A stretch of 64,000 nt of DNA from an uncultured Pseudomonadales bacterium (GCA_958296195.1 OY282455.1:1178001-1242000), one strand, 5' to 3'. Positions 1 to 9,471 are shown, counted from the first letter of the stretch. Made by a program: numbers and translations. The notes: a model not told the origin generated them from the letters alone.

Positions 1-2
1 CA

Positions 3-584
3 CTGGTGGTTTCGTTCTGGCTGTTTTCCGATGGCCTTGAGGTCGATATTCTGCAAAGCATGGTGGCCACGGTGCTGTTCACGGCTGTGTTCTATGTTGC
101 GCAAGGCGTCATGAAGTGGGACGAAGCGGTTGCAGCCATCAAGGATGGGTTCATCTTCATGATACCGCTGCTGGTGCTGATCGCCGTGACCTTCATGCTG
201 CGGGACATCAACGAACAATTGCAACTGGCGGAGTACGTCATTCAGACCGTCACGCCCATCATGACGCCGCAGTGGATGCCCGCCGTTGTCTTTCTCGCCC
301 TTTCCCTGGTGACCTTCACGGCTGCTACCTTTTGGGGAGTCATCGCCATCTCGTTGCCTATCGTGGTACCGCTGGCGGTGGCGATGGATGTTCCCTTGCC
401 GATCGTGGTCGGCGCGGTGGTGTCCGCCGGCGCATTCGGCAGCCACGCCTGCTTCTACGCAGACGCCACCATTCTGTCCGCCAGGGCGAGCGGCTGCGAC
501 CCTATGGACCATGCGTTCTCGCAATTTCCCTATGCGCTGATTGCGGCCTTTATAGCCACGGCGTGCTTTTTCGCCTTCGCCTGA
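3..584 (+). CDS. NhaC-family Na+/H+ antiporter, C-terminal part (5' end outside window)
   Basis: The reading frame is open to the left edge, so only the last ~190 residues are visible. They are highly hydrophobic, with about five membrane segments. The segment around SAGAFGSHACFYADATILS followed by ASGCDPMDHAFSQFPYAL matches the conserved C-terminal region of NhaC-type antiporters, where a Ser/His/Asp-rich loop precedes the last helices. Proteins of this family sit in the inner membrane and exchange sodium for protons or transport amine/organic acid substrates; the exact substrate cannot be told from this part. It ends about 270 bases before the YadA-like gene, with no clear terminator. Confidence 0.75.
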   Translation: MVVSFWLFSDGLEVDILQSMVATVLFTAVFYVAQGVMKWDEAVAAIKDGFIFMIPLLVLIAVTFMLRDINEQLQLAEYVIQTVTPIMTPQWMPAVVFLALSLVTFTAATFWGVIAISLPIVVPLAVAMDVPLPIVVGAVVSAGAFGSHACFYADATILSARASGCDPMDHAFSQFPYALIAAFIATACFFAFA

Positions 585-857
585 AGGCGTTGGGGACGTA
601 AAGCGTATCCCGGAAACCAACTTCCCCCAACCTTCCCCACCCCAAAACGCAGGACCGAGCACAACAGCTTCGCCAGAAAACGACTGCAAAATTGCCCCGG
701 GTGATCCCGTACAGTGGGTTCCATCTTGGCTGCGTTTGCCGTATCTTGACCGCCGATCGTGCGGATTGGCGGCTCAACGAAACCTGAGCCTGCCGGGGCT
801 TGGAATTCATCGTTTTCCGCTGGAGTCAAATCAACAACTGCTTTGAGGTTTATCGAC

Positions 858-1919
858 ATGAAAACTTTTTTGAGTGCTCTTTTTGCCGCCGTTGCCGCCA
901 AGTTCGCGGCGATCCTGTGTCTTCTGGCTGCCGGGGCCTTCTTTACCGTAGTGGGGTACGCACAGGAGCCGGAGGAAGATGACAATTTCGGCCGGAACCT
1001 TGCGCTTGGCTATGGCGCGGATGCTAGGGGCACCGACAGCACCAACGTTGCTCTGGGCGATGCGGCCAATGCTCGCGGCGGCAAGGTGGAAGGGGCGGAC
1101 GAAGGCGAAGGCAACGTCGCCATAGGCGCCAACGCCAACGCCAACAGCGAGGATGGCGCGGAGGGGGCAACCACCTCGGCCGGCAACATCGCCATCGGCC
1201 GCAACGCGGACGCTTCCGGGGCCGGCACCAACAATGTCGCCATTGGCAGCGGCACCTCCGCCTCGGGCGGCGGCATTGCCATAGGCGACGGCGCCGTTGC
1301 CGGCGAGAACGAGGTCGTCATCGGCGCAGCGGGAGATAGGCTAGTGCTTGGTGGACTGGATGTTGGCGCCTACGCCGCCTCCACTGCGGAGGCCATGGCC
1401 GCCACCTCGACCGCCATTGAGGGGAACGCCGGCGACATCGCCACCAATGCGGGGGCGATTCAAGCGAACGCCGGCAACATCGCCACCAATGCGGGGGCGA
1501 TTCAAGCGAACGCCGCAGGCGTGGCCGGCAACATGCGCAGCATCGAGATGAACAGCGGCGGCATCGCGGCGAATCGGGAAAGCATTGGCCTAAACGCCGG
1601 CAACATCATGAGCAATTCCAGAGACATCGCCACCAACACCACCGCCATCGCGGACTTGGACCGTCGGCTGCTCGACGTTGACGAGCGCGTCAAGCAGGTG
1701 GCCGCCATGGGCGCCGCCCTGAGCGCCGTGCCCAATGCAGTGTCCGGCGAAGGCAACTTCTTCCTTGGCGTTGGCTTTGGCAACTATGAAGGCGAGCAGG
1801 GCGTGGCGGCCGGCTTCTCGGCCCGTCTTGGCGAGGCCCGCAACGTGGTGGTCAATGCCGGCGTCGCCTCCTCAAGCGGCGAAACCGCCGTTCGGGCCGG
1901 CATTGGCTACGTTTGGTAG
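858..1919 (+). CDS. YadA-like trimeric autotransporter-type surface protein, short
   Basis: 353 residues. The ATG at 858 begins a signal peptide (MKTFLSALFAAVAAKF, hydrophobic core, likely cleavage after GYAQ). Residues ~45-165 hold repeated NVAIG/NIAIG-type motifs typical of the YadA/Hia head beta-roll. Residues ~180-285 are a stalk-like region rich in NAG/IATN heptad-like repeats, followed by a short coiled coil (AIADLDRRLLDVDERVKQV). The last ~70 residues (AAMGAALSAVP... to a terminal aromatic GYVW) look like the YadA membrane anchor that forms a trimeric barrel. It is short compared with pathogen adhesins. The upstream in-frame extension to 759 lacks signal character and was not used. A role in surface adhesion is inferred from family. 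Confidence 0.8.
   Translation: MKTFLSALFAAVAAKFAAILCLLAAGAFFTVVGYAQEPEEDDNFGRNLALGYGADARGTDSTNVALGDAANARGGKVEGADEGEGNVAIGANANANSEDGAEGATTSAGNIAIGRNADASGAGTNNVAIGSGTSASGGGIAIGDGAVAGENEVVIGAAGDRLVLGGLDVGAYAASTAEAMAATSTAIEGNAGDIATNAGAIQANAGNIATNAGAIQANAAGVAGNMRSIEMNSGGIAANRESIGLNAGNIMSNSRDIATNTTAIADLDRRLLDVDERVKQVAAMGAALSAVPNAVSGEGNFFLGVGFGNYEGEQGVAAGFSARLGEARNVVVNAGVASSSGETAVRAGIGYVW
1425..1508 (+). repeat. Two tandem 42-bp repeats in the YadA-like stalk
   Basis: Units 1425-1466 and 1467-1508 differ by one base and encode NAG(D/N)IATNAGAIQA twice. The near-identity at nucleotide level points to recent duplication and possible length variation of the stalk. Confidence 0.9.
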
Positions 1920-1928
1920 CTGCAATTC

Positions 1929-2990
1929 ATGGACCAGCTCCGCGCTGGATGGCAGCACCGCCATGTTGTTGTCAATAACATTCGGATGCACTACGTCGAG
2001 CAGGGCGCCGGGGTGCCGGTGGTTTTTTGCCACGGCTTCCCCGGCCTCTGGTTTAGCTGGCATCGGCAGATTCCGGTCTTGGCGGAAGCCGGTTGCCGGG
2101 TGCTGGCGCCGGACATGCGCGGCATGGGGCAAACCGAGGCGCCGCCCGCGCCGGAAGCTTACGGGGTGGATGAGATCACCGCCGATTTGGTGGGCCTGCT
2201 GGACCATTGCGGGGTTGAGAAAGCCGTTTTTATCGGCATCGACTTCGGCGCCTTCGCCATCCAGGATCTAGCCCTGCGCCACCCGCAGCGGGTTGCGGCC
2301 ATCATTTGCCTGGAGAACCCCGCGGCACCCCACAACCCGGACAAGCCGCCGCTCACCGAGTACCGGGAGATGGGCGAACGGCACTTCCTGCACATCGAGT
2401 ATTTCCGGGTGCCGCCGCGGGCGGATGAGGAATTGGCTGCGGCGCCGCGGGCGTTCCTCCGCAAGGTGTTCTGGACGCTCAGCGGTGCGGCCAACTACTT
2501 TGACGTGTTCAAGCACCCGCCGGACGCCAGCTACATTGACGCCATGCACGAGCCTCCCCCTCTGCCTTGGCCTTGGCTGAGCGAGCTGGAATTGGAGTTC
2601 TTCGTTTCGGAATACAGCCGAACAGGCTTCACCGGCGGCCTCAACTGGTACCGCTCCATGGATCTCAAGTGGCGGCAGCGCAAGCCCTTTGAAGGCGTGC
2701 AAAGCGAGGTGCCGGCTTGGTTTGTCGGCAGCGAGCGGGACGTGGACTTGGAGGGCTTCCACGGTGACGATCCCTTAGGCCTGATGCGGGCGATTTTTCC
2801 CAATCTAGTCGATGTACGGATGTTGCCCAAGGTTGGCCACATGATGCCGCTGGAGGCGGCGGAGGCGCTGAACGCAGTCTTGCTGGAATATCTCGCCCGC
2901 ATAGCTGGCGATGCAATCCGTATTGACGCATACGCCTCGGAAATCCCGCACGGGCAATTGCATTCACCGGGTGCAGCCGGCAATATCTGA
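1929..2990 (+). CDS. Alpha/beta hydrolase, epoxide-hydrolase-like
   Basis: 353 residues. The oxyanion-hole motif HGFPG (residues ~35-39) is followed by FSWHRQ as in soluble epoxide hydrolases. The nucleophile elbow is GIDFGA with Asp105, and the general base His304 lies in GHMMPLE near the C-terminus. An aspartate nucleophile favours epoxide hydrolase (or haloalkane dehalogenase) over esterases. There is no signal peptide, so it should act in the cytoplasm. It starts 9 bases after the YadA-like stop without a strong ribosome binding site and ends 68 bases before the Rieske oxygenase, so the two may be co-transcribed and act on the same oxidised substrate; that link is inference. Confidence 0.8.
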   Translation: MDQLRAGWQHRHVVVNNIRMHYVEQGAGVPVVFCHGFPGLWFSWHRQIPVLAEAGCRVLAPDMRGMGQTEAPPAPEAYGVDEITADLVGLLDHCGVEKAVFIGIDFGAFAIQDLALRHPQRVAAIICLENPAAPHNPDKPPLTEYREMGERHFLHIEYFRVPPRADEELAAAPRAFLRKVFWTLSGAANYFDVFKHPPDASYIDAMHEPPPLPWPWLSELELEFFVSEYSRTGFTGGLNWYRSMDLKWRQRKPFEGVQSEVPAWFVGSERDVDLEGFHGDDPLGLMRAIFPNLVDVRMLPKVGHMMPLEAAEALNAVLLEYLARIAGDAIRIDAYASEIPHGQLHSPGAAGNI

Positions 2991-3058
2991 CCTGTTGCCG
3001 TAGCGGGCTGCCTAGCGGGGAGGCGGGCCGTCGCAATGGCGTAATTTGGGGTTTTGGC

Positions 3059-4147
3059 ATGGCGAAGGCAGCGGAATACGGTTTGGGCCCCCACACTTTT
3101 CCCCGTGGGTGGTTCATTGTGGCGGAGTGCAGCGAGCTTGACGCCGGCCCCTTGGCGGTGCGCTTCTTCGGCCAGGATTTCGCGCTCTACCGCGGCGCCA
3201 GCGGCCGGGTGGTGCTTTTGGACGCTTACTGCGCCCACATGGGCACCCACCTGACGGCCAGCAAGAGCGCCATCATCGTGGTGGATGGCAAGCAGATTGA
3301 AGGGGACTCCATCCGCTGCCCCTACCACGGCTGGCGCTACGGGCCGGACGGTCAACTCAACGACATTCCCTACCACGACGGCCCTTGCCCAAAGACGGTG
3401 GCCGTCAAGTCCCATGCGGTGCGGGAAGTCATGGGCTGCGTGATGATGTGGCATGACCCGGAAGGCGGGCCGCCCCTGTTTGAGCCGCCCATGCTGCAGG
3501 AGTGGGACGACCCCGCTTGGGTGCATTGGCAACTGGATCATCTGGACGTGCTGCAAGTCCACGGCCAGGAATTGATGGACAACATGGCGGACGTGCAGCA
3601 CCTTGGCCCCACCCACGGCGCTCCCTGCGAATACTTTGAGAACGAACTCATTGATCACATCTGCATTCAGCGCCAAGGCGGGTTCCAAAAGGCGTACAAC
3701 GCCTTCCTGGCCACCACCACCTGGTACACCGGCCCCGGTCTGCTGCTCTCCAAGCAGGAGTTTGGGGATGTGCTGACATACGAGCTGATCGCCAACACCC
3801 CGGTGGAGGACGGGGTGACCAAGGTGTGGCATGGCGCTCTCACCCGGGCGCACAACATCCCCCACACGGAGGCGGACATTGCCGCCGCCCGCACGGTTCA
3901 AGCCGGCGCCCTGCAGGCGTTTTCGGCGGATTTCGAGGTCTGGCGCAACAAGCGCCCGGCCATTCGCATCATGCAGTTGCGCAAGGACGGCCCGTTCCGC
4001 ACCGTGCGCCAGTGGTACGGCCAGTTCTATGATGAACGCTCCAAAGTTGGGCAGTACCACGCCAAGCTGAACGGCCGCCACCCAATTCACGGCTTCGAGC
4101 GCCCTGGCGACCGGCACATGGTCATGGAGGGCGGTTTGTTCGGCTAG
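3059..4147 (+). CDS. Rieske non-haem iron oxygenase, KshA-like
   Basis: 362 residues. The Rieske [2Fe-2S] ligands are Cys58-X-His60 (DAYCAHMG) and Cys87-X2-His90 (CPYHGW). The DAYC-H-MG and IPY spacing resembles the 3-ketosteroid 9-alpha-hydroxylase oxygenase KshA and related sterol oxygenases. The catalytic domain has the mononuclear iron motif with an Asp/His pair (NMADVQHLGPTHG). The enzyme would need a separate reductase, none of which is seen in the window. The preceding epoxide-hydrolase-like gene and the nearby P450 and SDR genes fit degradation of a hydrophobic polycyclic or terpenoid compound. The substrate is not determinable from sequence. Confidence 0.8.
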   Translation: MAKAAEYGLGPHTFPRGWFIVAECSELDAGPLAVRFFGQDFALYRGASGRVVLLDAYCAHMGTHLTASKSAIIVVDGKQIEGDSIRCPYHGWRYGPDGQLNDIPYHDGPCPKTVAVKSHAVREVMGCVMMWHDPEGGPPLFEPPMLQEWDDPAWVHWQLDHLDVLQVHGQELMDNMADVQHLGPTHGAPCEYFENELIDHICIQRQGGFQKAYNAFLATTTWYTGPGLLLSKQEFGDVLTYELIANTPVEDGVTKVWHGALTRAHNIPHTEADIAAARTVQAGALQAFSADFEVWRNKRPAIRIMQLRKDGPFRTVRQWYGQFYDERSKVGQYHAKLNGRHPIHGFERPGDRHMVMEGGLFG

Positions 4148-4196
4148 ACTGGTCCGTGGTGCTCTTGGATTTGGTGGCGGCCGCGCCGGGCCGGGT

Positions 4197-5018
4197 TTAA
4201 GGGGCAGCGGCCCAAGCGCGGGCGGCGGCGGAGGCCACCCAATTCAAGGTGTTCTCAAGAAGCCGGCGGTAGGCCGGGTTTTCGTAGGCGGCGGGGCCGT
4301 CGCCGACGTCGGACACCACCACTGGGCTGGCTTCAACCGAGTGGGCCCACACAATCAGGTCGCTGCCCTGGGGATGGTTCCAACTGGCTTGCTCGTCCGG
4401 GGGTGCTAGGGGAGGGGGGGTGAAGTTCTCCGCCACGAAGTCGTACTCGCCGCGCAGCAGAGGGGTCACCCGCTTCTCGAAGCCGGCGGTCTTGAGGTAG
4501 ATCTCGTCGGTGATCTCGAAGCCGTCCTCCAAGCCGGCCAAAACCGGATGCTCGCATTGGGGCGCCAGCCGCAGCGTTGGGTTGGGGTGGGGGCCGTGGC
4601 CGCCGCGATAGCCGGAGCCGGGCAGGGTTTCGCCATCGAGCTCGCCGGCTTGCAGCAGGAAGGAGGAGCCGGAGATTTCCCGCCACAGAGGCCAGAGCGG
4701 CCAAGAGACGGTGGCGTGGTTCAGCAGCACCAAACCCGTGCCGCTTTTGACTAGGGCTTCGATGCTGGCCCGGTAGTCGTCCGGGGGGATGCCAGTGTCG
4801 TTGGCTCCGTCGTGCAGCAGTCCCACGCCGGGGATGCCCGACATGTCGTAGAAAAGCACGCTGTCGTAGGCGCCGATGTGCTCCGGCTTCAGCACCACTT
4901 GGGCGGCGGGCTGCTCCACTAGGGTGGCGGTGACGCTGGGCATTGCGGCGAACATGGCGAGAAAGCTGTCATGGGCGTAGTCGTGGCCCTTGCTGACGAT
5001 GAGTACATTGGTGTTCAT
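4197..5018 (-). CDS. ThuA-like domain protein
   Basis: 273 residues. The start ATG (4-letter context MNTN) is preceded by AAGGA about eight bases upstream. The N-terminal VLIVSKGHDYAHDSF, the central LVLLNHATVSWPLW and the later HPVLAGL followed by the Y-rich strand are typical of ThuA-like proteins, which have a class-I glutamine-amidotransferase-like fold and are often found in sugar or xenobiotic catabolic loci. Biochemical roles in the family are poorly defined. No signal peptide. It is convergent with the Rieske gene and divergent from the SnoaL-like gene at 5162. Confidence 0.7.
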   Translation of the reverse strand: MNTNVLIVSKGHDYAHDSFLAMFAAMPSVTATLVEQPAAQVVLKPEHIGAYDSVLFYDMSGIPGVGLLHDGANDTGIPPDDYRASIEALVKSGTGLVLLNHATVSWPLWPLWREISGSSFLLQAGELDGETLPGSGYRGGHGPHPNPTLRLAPQCEHPVLAGLEDGFEITDEIYLKTAGFEKRVTPLLRGEYDFVAENFTPPPLAPPDEQASWNHPQGSDLIVWAHSVEASPVVVSDVGDGPAAYENPAYRRLLENTLNWVASAAARAWAAAP

Positions 5019-5161
5019 AGGTGGTTTCCTTGCTAGGATGGGAACGGGTGCGGAAGCCGACGGCTTGTCGAACGGCGGGCGACGGCTGCCGCCCAAAACA
5101 CGGGCGCGGCCGGCCGCAGGGCCGGATGTGTACTCATAAACATCACCTTAAGGAAGGAAGC

Positions 5162-5614
5162 ATGAACGCTTTGGAGGAACTGGCCGAAATTGAAGCCGTC
5201 AAGAACCTTCGCATTCAGTACAGCCACTACTTTGACGGCAAGCAGATCGATGCCTTGGCGGATCTCTTCACCGAGGACGCCATCTGCGAATTTGGCCCCG
5301 GCTACGGCGGGAACTGGGTGGGCAAGGCGCAGATTCGCGCCAACTTCGCCCAGTACGCCGAGGCCGAAGGCCCGCCCTACGGGGTCATGCACGCCGTGAC
5401 CAACCCGCTGATACGCTTGATTGACGAGACCACTGCCCATGGACGCTGGTATCTGCTGGACCTGCGCACCACCGAAGGGGTGGAGAATCCGCTGATCTTG
5501 TTTGGCATTTACGACGACCTCTACCACAAGGTTGACGGGCGCTGGCTGATCCACCGCACCCGCATCGACTTTCTGTGGCCCAAGCGCGAGTACCACGGCC
5601 CTCGGGAGCTTTGA
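5162..5614 (+). CDS. SnoaL-like (NTF2-fold) protein
   Basis: 150 residues; a good ribosome site (AAGGAAGG) precedes the ATG at 5162. The pattern ALEELAEIEAVKNLRIQYSHYFD, LFTEDAICEFG, the G-G-I-R loop and the C-terminal DGRWLIHRTRIDFLW is that of SnoaL_4-type NTF2-like proteins. Members are dehydratases, isomerases or small-molecule binding proteins in polyketide, steroid and aromatic pathways. A second, diverged member is encoded at 29114-29527 on the other strand. The specific reaction is unknown. Confidence 0.75.
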   Translation: MNALEELAEIEAVKNLRIQYSHYFDGKQIDALADLFTEDAICEFGPGYGGNWVGKAQIRANFAQYAEAEGPPYGVMHAVTNPLIRLIDETTAHGRWYLLDLRTTEGVENPLILFGIYDDLYHKVDGRWLIHRTRIDFLWPKREYHGPREL

Positions 5615-5639
5615 GGCGGCACCTCTTTTTGGCGACAGC

Positions 5640-6413
5640 CTAGTTTGGCTGGCCGCCGGCCACGTCGATGAATTGTCCGGTGGTCCACTCCGCCGCCGGC
5701 GAAGCAAAGAACACCGCCGCCGCGGCGCAGTCCTCCGGGCGCCCCGTGCGCCCTAGCGGAATGGTGGGGGCGAAGTTGTCCTTCGCCTGCTGTTCGGAGA
5801 TTTGCATCGTCTCCACCAGCATCTCGGTGACGACTAGGCCCGGCGCGATGCAGTTGACGGTGATGCCCTTGGGCGCGAGCTCCACCGCGAGGGTGCGGGT
5901 CATGCTGATCATGCCCATGTTGGCCGCCGAGTACACGCCGAAGCCGGGGGACGGTTTGTGCGCGGCGATGGAGATGATGTTGATGATGCGCCCGCCGTCG
6001 GTCATGCGCTTGGCGGCCTGTTGCGAGCCCCACCACTTGGTCTTCATGTTCAGCGTCAGTTGCTCGTCAAATTTTTCGATGGAGATCTCCGGCAGGGCGT
6101 ACATCTTGCGGTCCAGGTTGCCGCCGGCGTTGTTGACCATGATGTCCAGCCGTCCGAATTCCGCCACCACCCGGTCCAACACCTTGGGCATGGTGGTGAA
6201 GTCCATCACGTCGGCGGAGATGCCCAAGCCTCGTTGCCCGCGCTCGCCGATCTCCTTCGCCACCGCATCCACTTCGTGCTGACGCCGAGCGACTACCACT
6301 ACGTCGGCGCCGCAGTCCGCAAAAGCTAGGGCGATGCCCCGACCGATACCGCGTCCGCCGCCGGTGACCACCGCCACCTTGCCGTCCAACCGAAACAACT
6401 CATGCATGCCCAT
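5640..6413 (-). CDS. Short-chain dehydrogenase/reductase
   Basis: 257 residues. Classical [13 protein letters not shown] cofactor loop near residue 17, NNAG at the end of beta-4, catalytic Ser in IISIAAHK and a YSAAN variant of the usual YxxxK. The Lys of YxxxK is replaced by Met here (YSAANMG), which is unusual, since that Lys normally lowers the pKa of the catalytic Tyr. The start at 6413 has GGGGA about nine bases upstream. It is divergent from the transporter at 6536, sharing a ~120-base promoter region. NAD(P)-dependent alcohol/ketone conversion is the family role; activity may be altered by the missing Lys. Confidence 0.8.
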   Translation of the reverse strand: MGMHELFRLDGKVAVVTGGGRGIGRGIALAFADCGADVVVVARRQHEVDAVAKEIGERGQRGLGISADVMDFTTMPKVLDRVVAEFGRLDIMVNNAGGNLDRKMYALPEISIEKFDEQLTLNMKTKWWGSQQAAKRMTDGGRIINIISIAAHKPSPGFGVYSAANMGMISMTRTLAVELAPKGITVNCIAPGLVVTEMLVETMQISEQQAKDNFAPTIPLGRTGRPEDCAAAAVFFASPAAEWTTGQFIDVAGGQPN

Positions 6414-6535
6414 GCCGCATTTCCCCTGCAAAAGTGCGAAGCCTAGCCTGATGCGCAGCAACAGGCAATTGGCCGGCTCCACAGCCTGCCGGTGCGCGCA
6501 GCCAAGCCCCCGCTCGCCCCGCAAAGCAGTGCGTA

Positions 6536-7960
6536 TTGCTCGACTGTGCAACAATAGCCGGTCGCCATACGGGAAGGGCGCCTTTGTCAGCAACGGATAA
6601 GCCGATTCCGAGACATCGGCTGATTCTCTTCGGCCTGCCGGAGTACGCCATCTATTTGGGCAGCATTCCGGTCGGCCTTTACATCCCCTTGGTCTATGCC
6701 AAGGACTTCGGCTTGGAGCTTGCCGATGTAGGCCTGATCCTGATGCTGGCCCGCATTTCCGACGTGGTTACGGACCCCTTGATCGGTTATCTGAGCGACC
6801 GCACCCAAGGCCGCTTTGGTCGGCGCAAGCCCTGGATGGCCGGCGGCGCACTGTTGATGATGGCCTCCGCCTTCATGCTGTTCAATCCGCCCGGCGGCGT
6901 CTCCAACGCCTACTTGCTGGTTTGGTCTGTGGGGTTGTGGCTGGGCTGGACCCTCATCAACATTCCCTACTACGCTTGGGGTGCTGAACTGTCGGACAGC
7001 TACCACGAACGCACCCGCATCACCGGCTGGCGGCAGGTGTTCGCCTTTCTTGGCAACGTCAGCGTATTGGCCACGCCGGTGATCGCCGGCGAATTGACCG
7101 GCTATGGCGCACTGCCTCGGGAGGGGCTGACCATCATCGGCAGCATGGCGTTGGTGGCGTTGCCGGTGATGATCACCGTTACGCTGGCGACGGTGCCGGA
7201 GCGGCGGGACTTGAAGCCGGCCCATTCGCCCCTCCTGAAGAACGCCGGCGCCATGCTGCGCAACGGCTCCTTTCTGCTGCTGTTCTTCGGCTTTCTGCTG
7301 CAATCCCTGGGCACGGGTTGGGGGTCGGCGACCTTCATGCTGTTCGCCACCTATGTAGTGGAGGCGGAAGCGCAAACCCAAGCCATACTGCTGGGCTACT
7401 ACGGGGCGAACCTGGTCTCACTGCCGTTCTGGATTGCCATCGCCCAGCGCATCGGCAAGAAACGCACCTGGATTGCCGGCGGTGTGCTGTTTGTGTTCGT
7501 CACGCCCTTGTTCTTGTTCCTTGACGGCGGCGACCTTGGCTGGTTCTTCTTGATTCTGGCGCTCTACGGCATCGCCGGAGGCAACTTCCACGCCATCTCC
7601 ATGTCGATGAAGGCGGACGTGATCGAGATCGCCTCCCGGCGCTCCGGGGAGGACATCGCCGGCTCCTACATCGCCGTCTGGTCCCTTGGCCAGAAGATGG
7701 TGGGCGCCTTGGCCTTGGGTTTGGCGCTGCCCTTGCTGCAGTTTCTGGGGTTTGCCGCTGACGACAACAACAGCCTGGAAGCCATCCGCATGCTGGCCTA
7801 CGTCTATGTGTTGCCGCCTTGGCTGTTCTACTTTCTGGCGGTTGTGGTCATTTGGCGCTACCCCATCTCCGCCCCTCGCCTTGCCCGCATCCGCGCCCGC
7901 TTCGACCGCCGCGACGCCCGTCGCGCCAGCGCTGGGGGCGCTCGGAAGGGTCGGACCTGA
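6536..7960 (+). CDS. MFS/GPH-family sugar:cation symporter-like transporter
   Basis: About 470 residues and ~12 membrane helices. The cytoplasmic loop motif DPLIGYLSDRT followed by RFGRRKPW is diagnostic of the glycoside-pentoside-hexuronide:cation symporter (MFS_2) family. The frame opens with TTG at 6536; no ATG precedes the first helix, so the exact start is uncertain and may lie a few codons downstream. It sits between a divergent SDR and a P450 gene rather than with glycosidases, so the cargo may be a non-sugar small molecule. A second family member is at 26988. Confidence 0.8.
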   Translation: MLDCATIAGRHTGRAPLSATDKPIPRHRLILFGLPEYAIYLGSIPVGLYIPLVYAKDFGLELADVGLILMLARISDVVTDPLIGYLSDRTQGRFGRRKPWMAGGALLMMASAFMLFNPPGGVSNAYLLVWSVGLWLGWTLINIPYYAWGAELSDSYHERTRITGWRQVFAFLGNVSVLATPVIAGELTGYGALPREGLTIIGSMALVALPVMITVTLATVPERRDLKPAHSPLLKNAGAMLRNGSFLLLFFGFLLQSLGTGWGSATFMLFATYVVEAEAQTQAILLGYYGANLVSLPFWIAIAQRIGKKRTWIAGGVLFVFVTPLFLFLDGGDLGWFFLILALYGIAGGNFHAISMSMKADVIEIASRRSGEDIAGSYIAVWSLGQKMVGALALGLALPLLQFLGFAADDNNSLEAIRMLAYVYVLPPWLFYFLAVVVIWRYPISAPRLARIRARFDRRDARRASAGGARKGRT

Positions 7961-8154
7961 ATCGGGGCGTTGGTTTGCCGGACCCGCACTTGCCGGAGGC
8001 CTAGGCGGCACCTTCCGAAGCAGTTGCTATTGGGGGCGGGAATGGGTGTCTTGAGCCATACTGCCATGCCCTACGGCTTGCCCCACATCGGATTCTGGTT
8101 CATTCTTGTTTGTTGGGAGTGGGGAGCGACAATACGGAAGGAGGTTGCGCCCGC

Positions 8155-9471
8155 ATGAAAATGCCGAACCATGAACTAAGTCCGATGCGGTGTCCAGTGA
8201 CTTTGGGGGACGTGGACCTATTCGGTCCCGGCGCCGCCGAGCATTGGTACGAAGCCTATGAGATCCTGCATCGGGAGGCGCCCGTACACGTCATCCCGGG
8301 GGAGGGCCATGCGCCGGGCACCGATGGCTACATCCTGACCAAATATGACGACATCGCCTTGGTGGTGCGGGACCCGGTGCGGTTTCCGCCCATGATGGCC
8401 TTGGGCCTGAAGGCGCTGAACGAATCCGGCAAGGTGCCGGAGGAGATTCCGAACATCAACATCATGATGGCGTCCATGATGACCCTACGCCCCACCAACG
8501 AGCTGTACCGCAGCCACCGCCAGGAGTTGACGGACCCTTGGGTGGGGCCCGGCGCGTCGCGCAACGCGGAGATGATTCGCGGCCATGTGGACGACCTGAT
8601 CGGCAACTGGATCGACAAGGGCGAAGTGGAGTTCATCTCCGAGTTCGCCCGCCCCCTGCCGCAACGGGTGATGAACAGCATCCTCGGCTTCCCCCAGGAG
8701 GACATCCAGATGGTGGAGAAGTGGGGCGCCGCCCAGGTGGCCGCCTTCGTCTATGGGGAAGGCCACCGCAACATCCTCAACGAGGAGCAGATCAAGGAGC
8801 AGTTCAGCTCCCTGAACCAGTTCAAGGACTATGTGCAAATCCACATCGAGGACCGGCGCCGCAACCCTAAGGAGGACATGATCACCTTCCTCACCCAGGT
8901 GACCTACCAAGCCCTTGGCCGCAAGCTCAACGACTTGGAGATCAACGGCATCGTCTATGCCATGGTCATCGGCGGCTTGGAAACCACTCAGTACGCCATT
9001 GAGGAGCAGGCGCAACTGCTGTGCGAGCGCGATGGCGTGTTCGACGAGATCAAGCGGGACCGCAGCAAGCTGCGCCACTTCACTGAGGAGTCCATGCGTC
9101 TGCGTTCGCCCACCCAGGGGCTGTCCACGCGCATCACCACTCAGGAGGAGGTGTTCCAAGGCGTCACCGTGCCGGTCGGCGCCCTGCTGCATCTGCGCTG
9201 GGCGGCCGCCAACATCGATGGGGATGAGTTCGAGTGCCCCCACCAGCTCAAGCTGGACCGCAAGGCCGTCAGCCGCCACCTGACCTTCTCCCAAGGCCCA
9301 AGGGTGTGCCCCGGCGCCCATCTGTCGCGGCTGGAGCAGACCATTGCTTGGGACCGCCTGCTGGACCGCATCGACCGCTTGGAATATGCGCCCAACAACA
9401 ACTTCATGCACCAGCCGGGCATCATGTTGGGGACTCTGGAGTTGAACTTGCGATTCACCAAGGCCGCCTGA
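8155..9471 (+). CDS. Cytochrome P450
   Basis: 438 residues. ATG 8155 is preceded by GGAAGGAGG, an excellent ribosome site. The haem-binding loop is FSQGPRVCPGAHLSR with thiolate Cys385. The K-helix ExxR is in EESMRLRSP, and the I-helix carries GGLETTQY. It is soluble (no N-terminal anchor), as bacterial class I P450s are, so it needs a ferredoxin and reductase, not seen nearby. It is 55 bases upstream of an SDR gene, so a hydroxylation followed by oxidation of the new alcohol is a reasonable inference. Confidence 0.92.
   Translation: MKMPNHELSPMRCPVTLGDVDLFGPGAAEHWYEAYEILHREAPVHVIPGEGHAPGTDGYILTKYDDIALVVRDPVRFPPMMALGLKALNESGKVPEEIPNINIMMASMMTLRPTNELYRSHRQELTDPWVGPGASRNAEMIRGHVDDLIGNWIDKGEVEFISEFARPLPQRVMNSILGFPQEDIQMVEKWGAAQVAAFVYGEGHRNILNEEQIKEQFSSLNQFKDYVQIHIEDRRRNPKEDMITFLTQVTYQALGRKLNDLEINGIVYAMVIGGLETTQYAIEEQAQLLCERDGVFDEIKRDRSKLRHFTEESMRLRSPTQGLSTRITTQEEVFQGVTVPVGALLHLRWAAANIDGDEFECPHQLKLDRKAVSRHLTFSQGPRVCPGAHLSRLEQTIAWDRLLDRIDRLEYAPNNNFMHQPGIMLGTLELNLRFTKAA

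Noticed and set aside
2531-4117. Open frame of 528 codons on the minus strand
   Set aside because: It lies opposite the epoxide-hydrolase-like and Rieske genes, has no recognisable domain, and is an antisense open frame of the kind GC-rich codon use produces.
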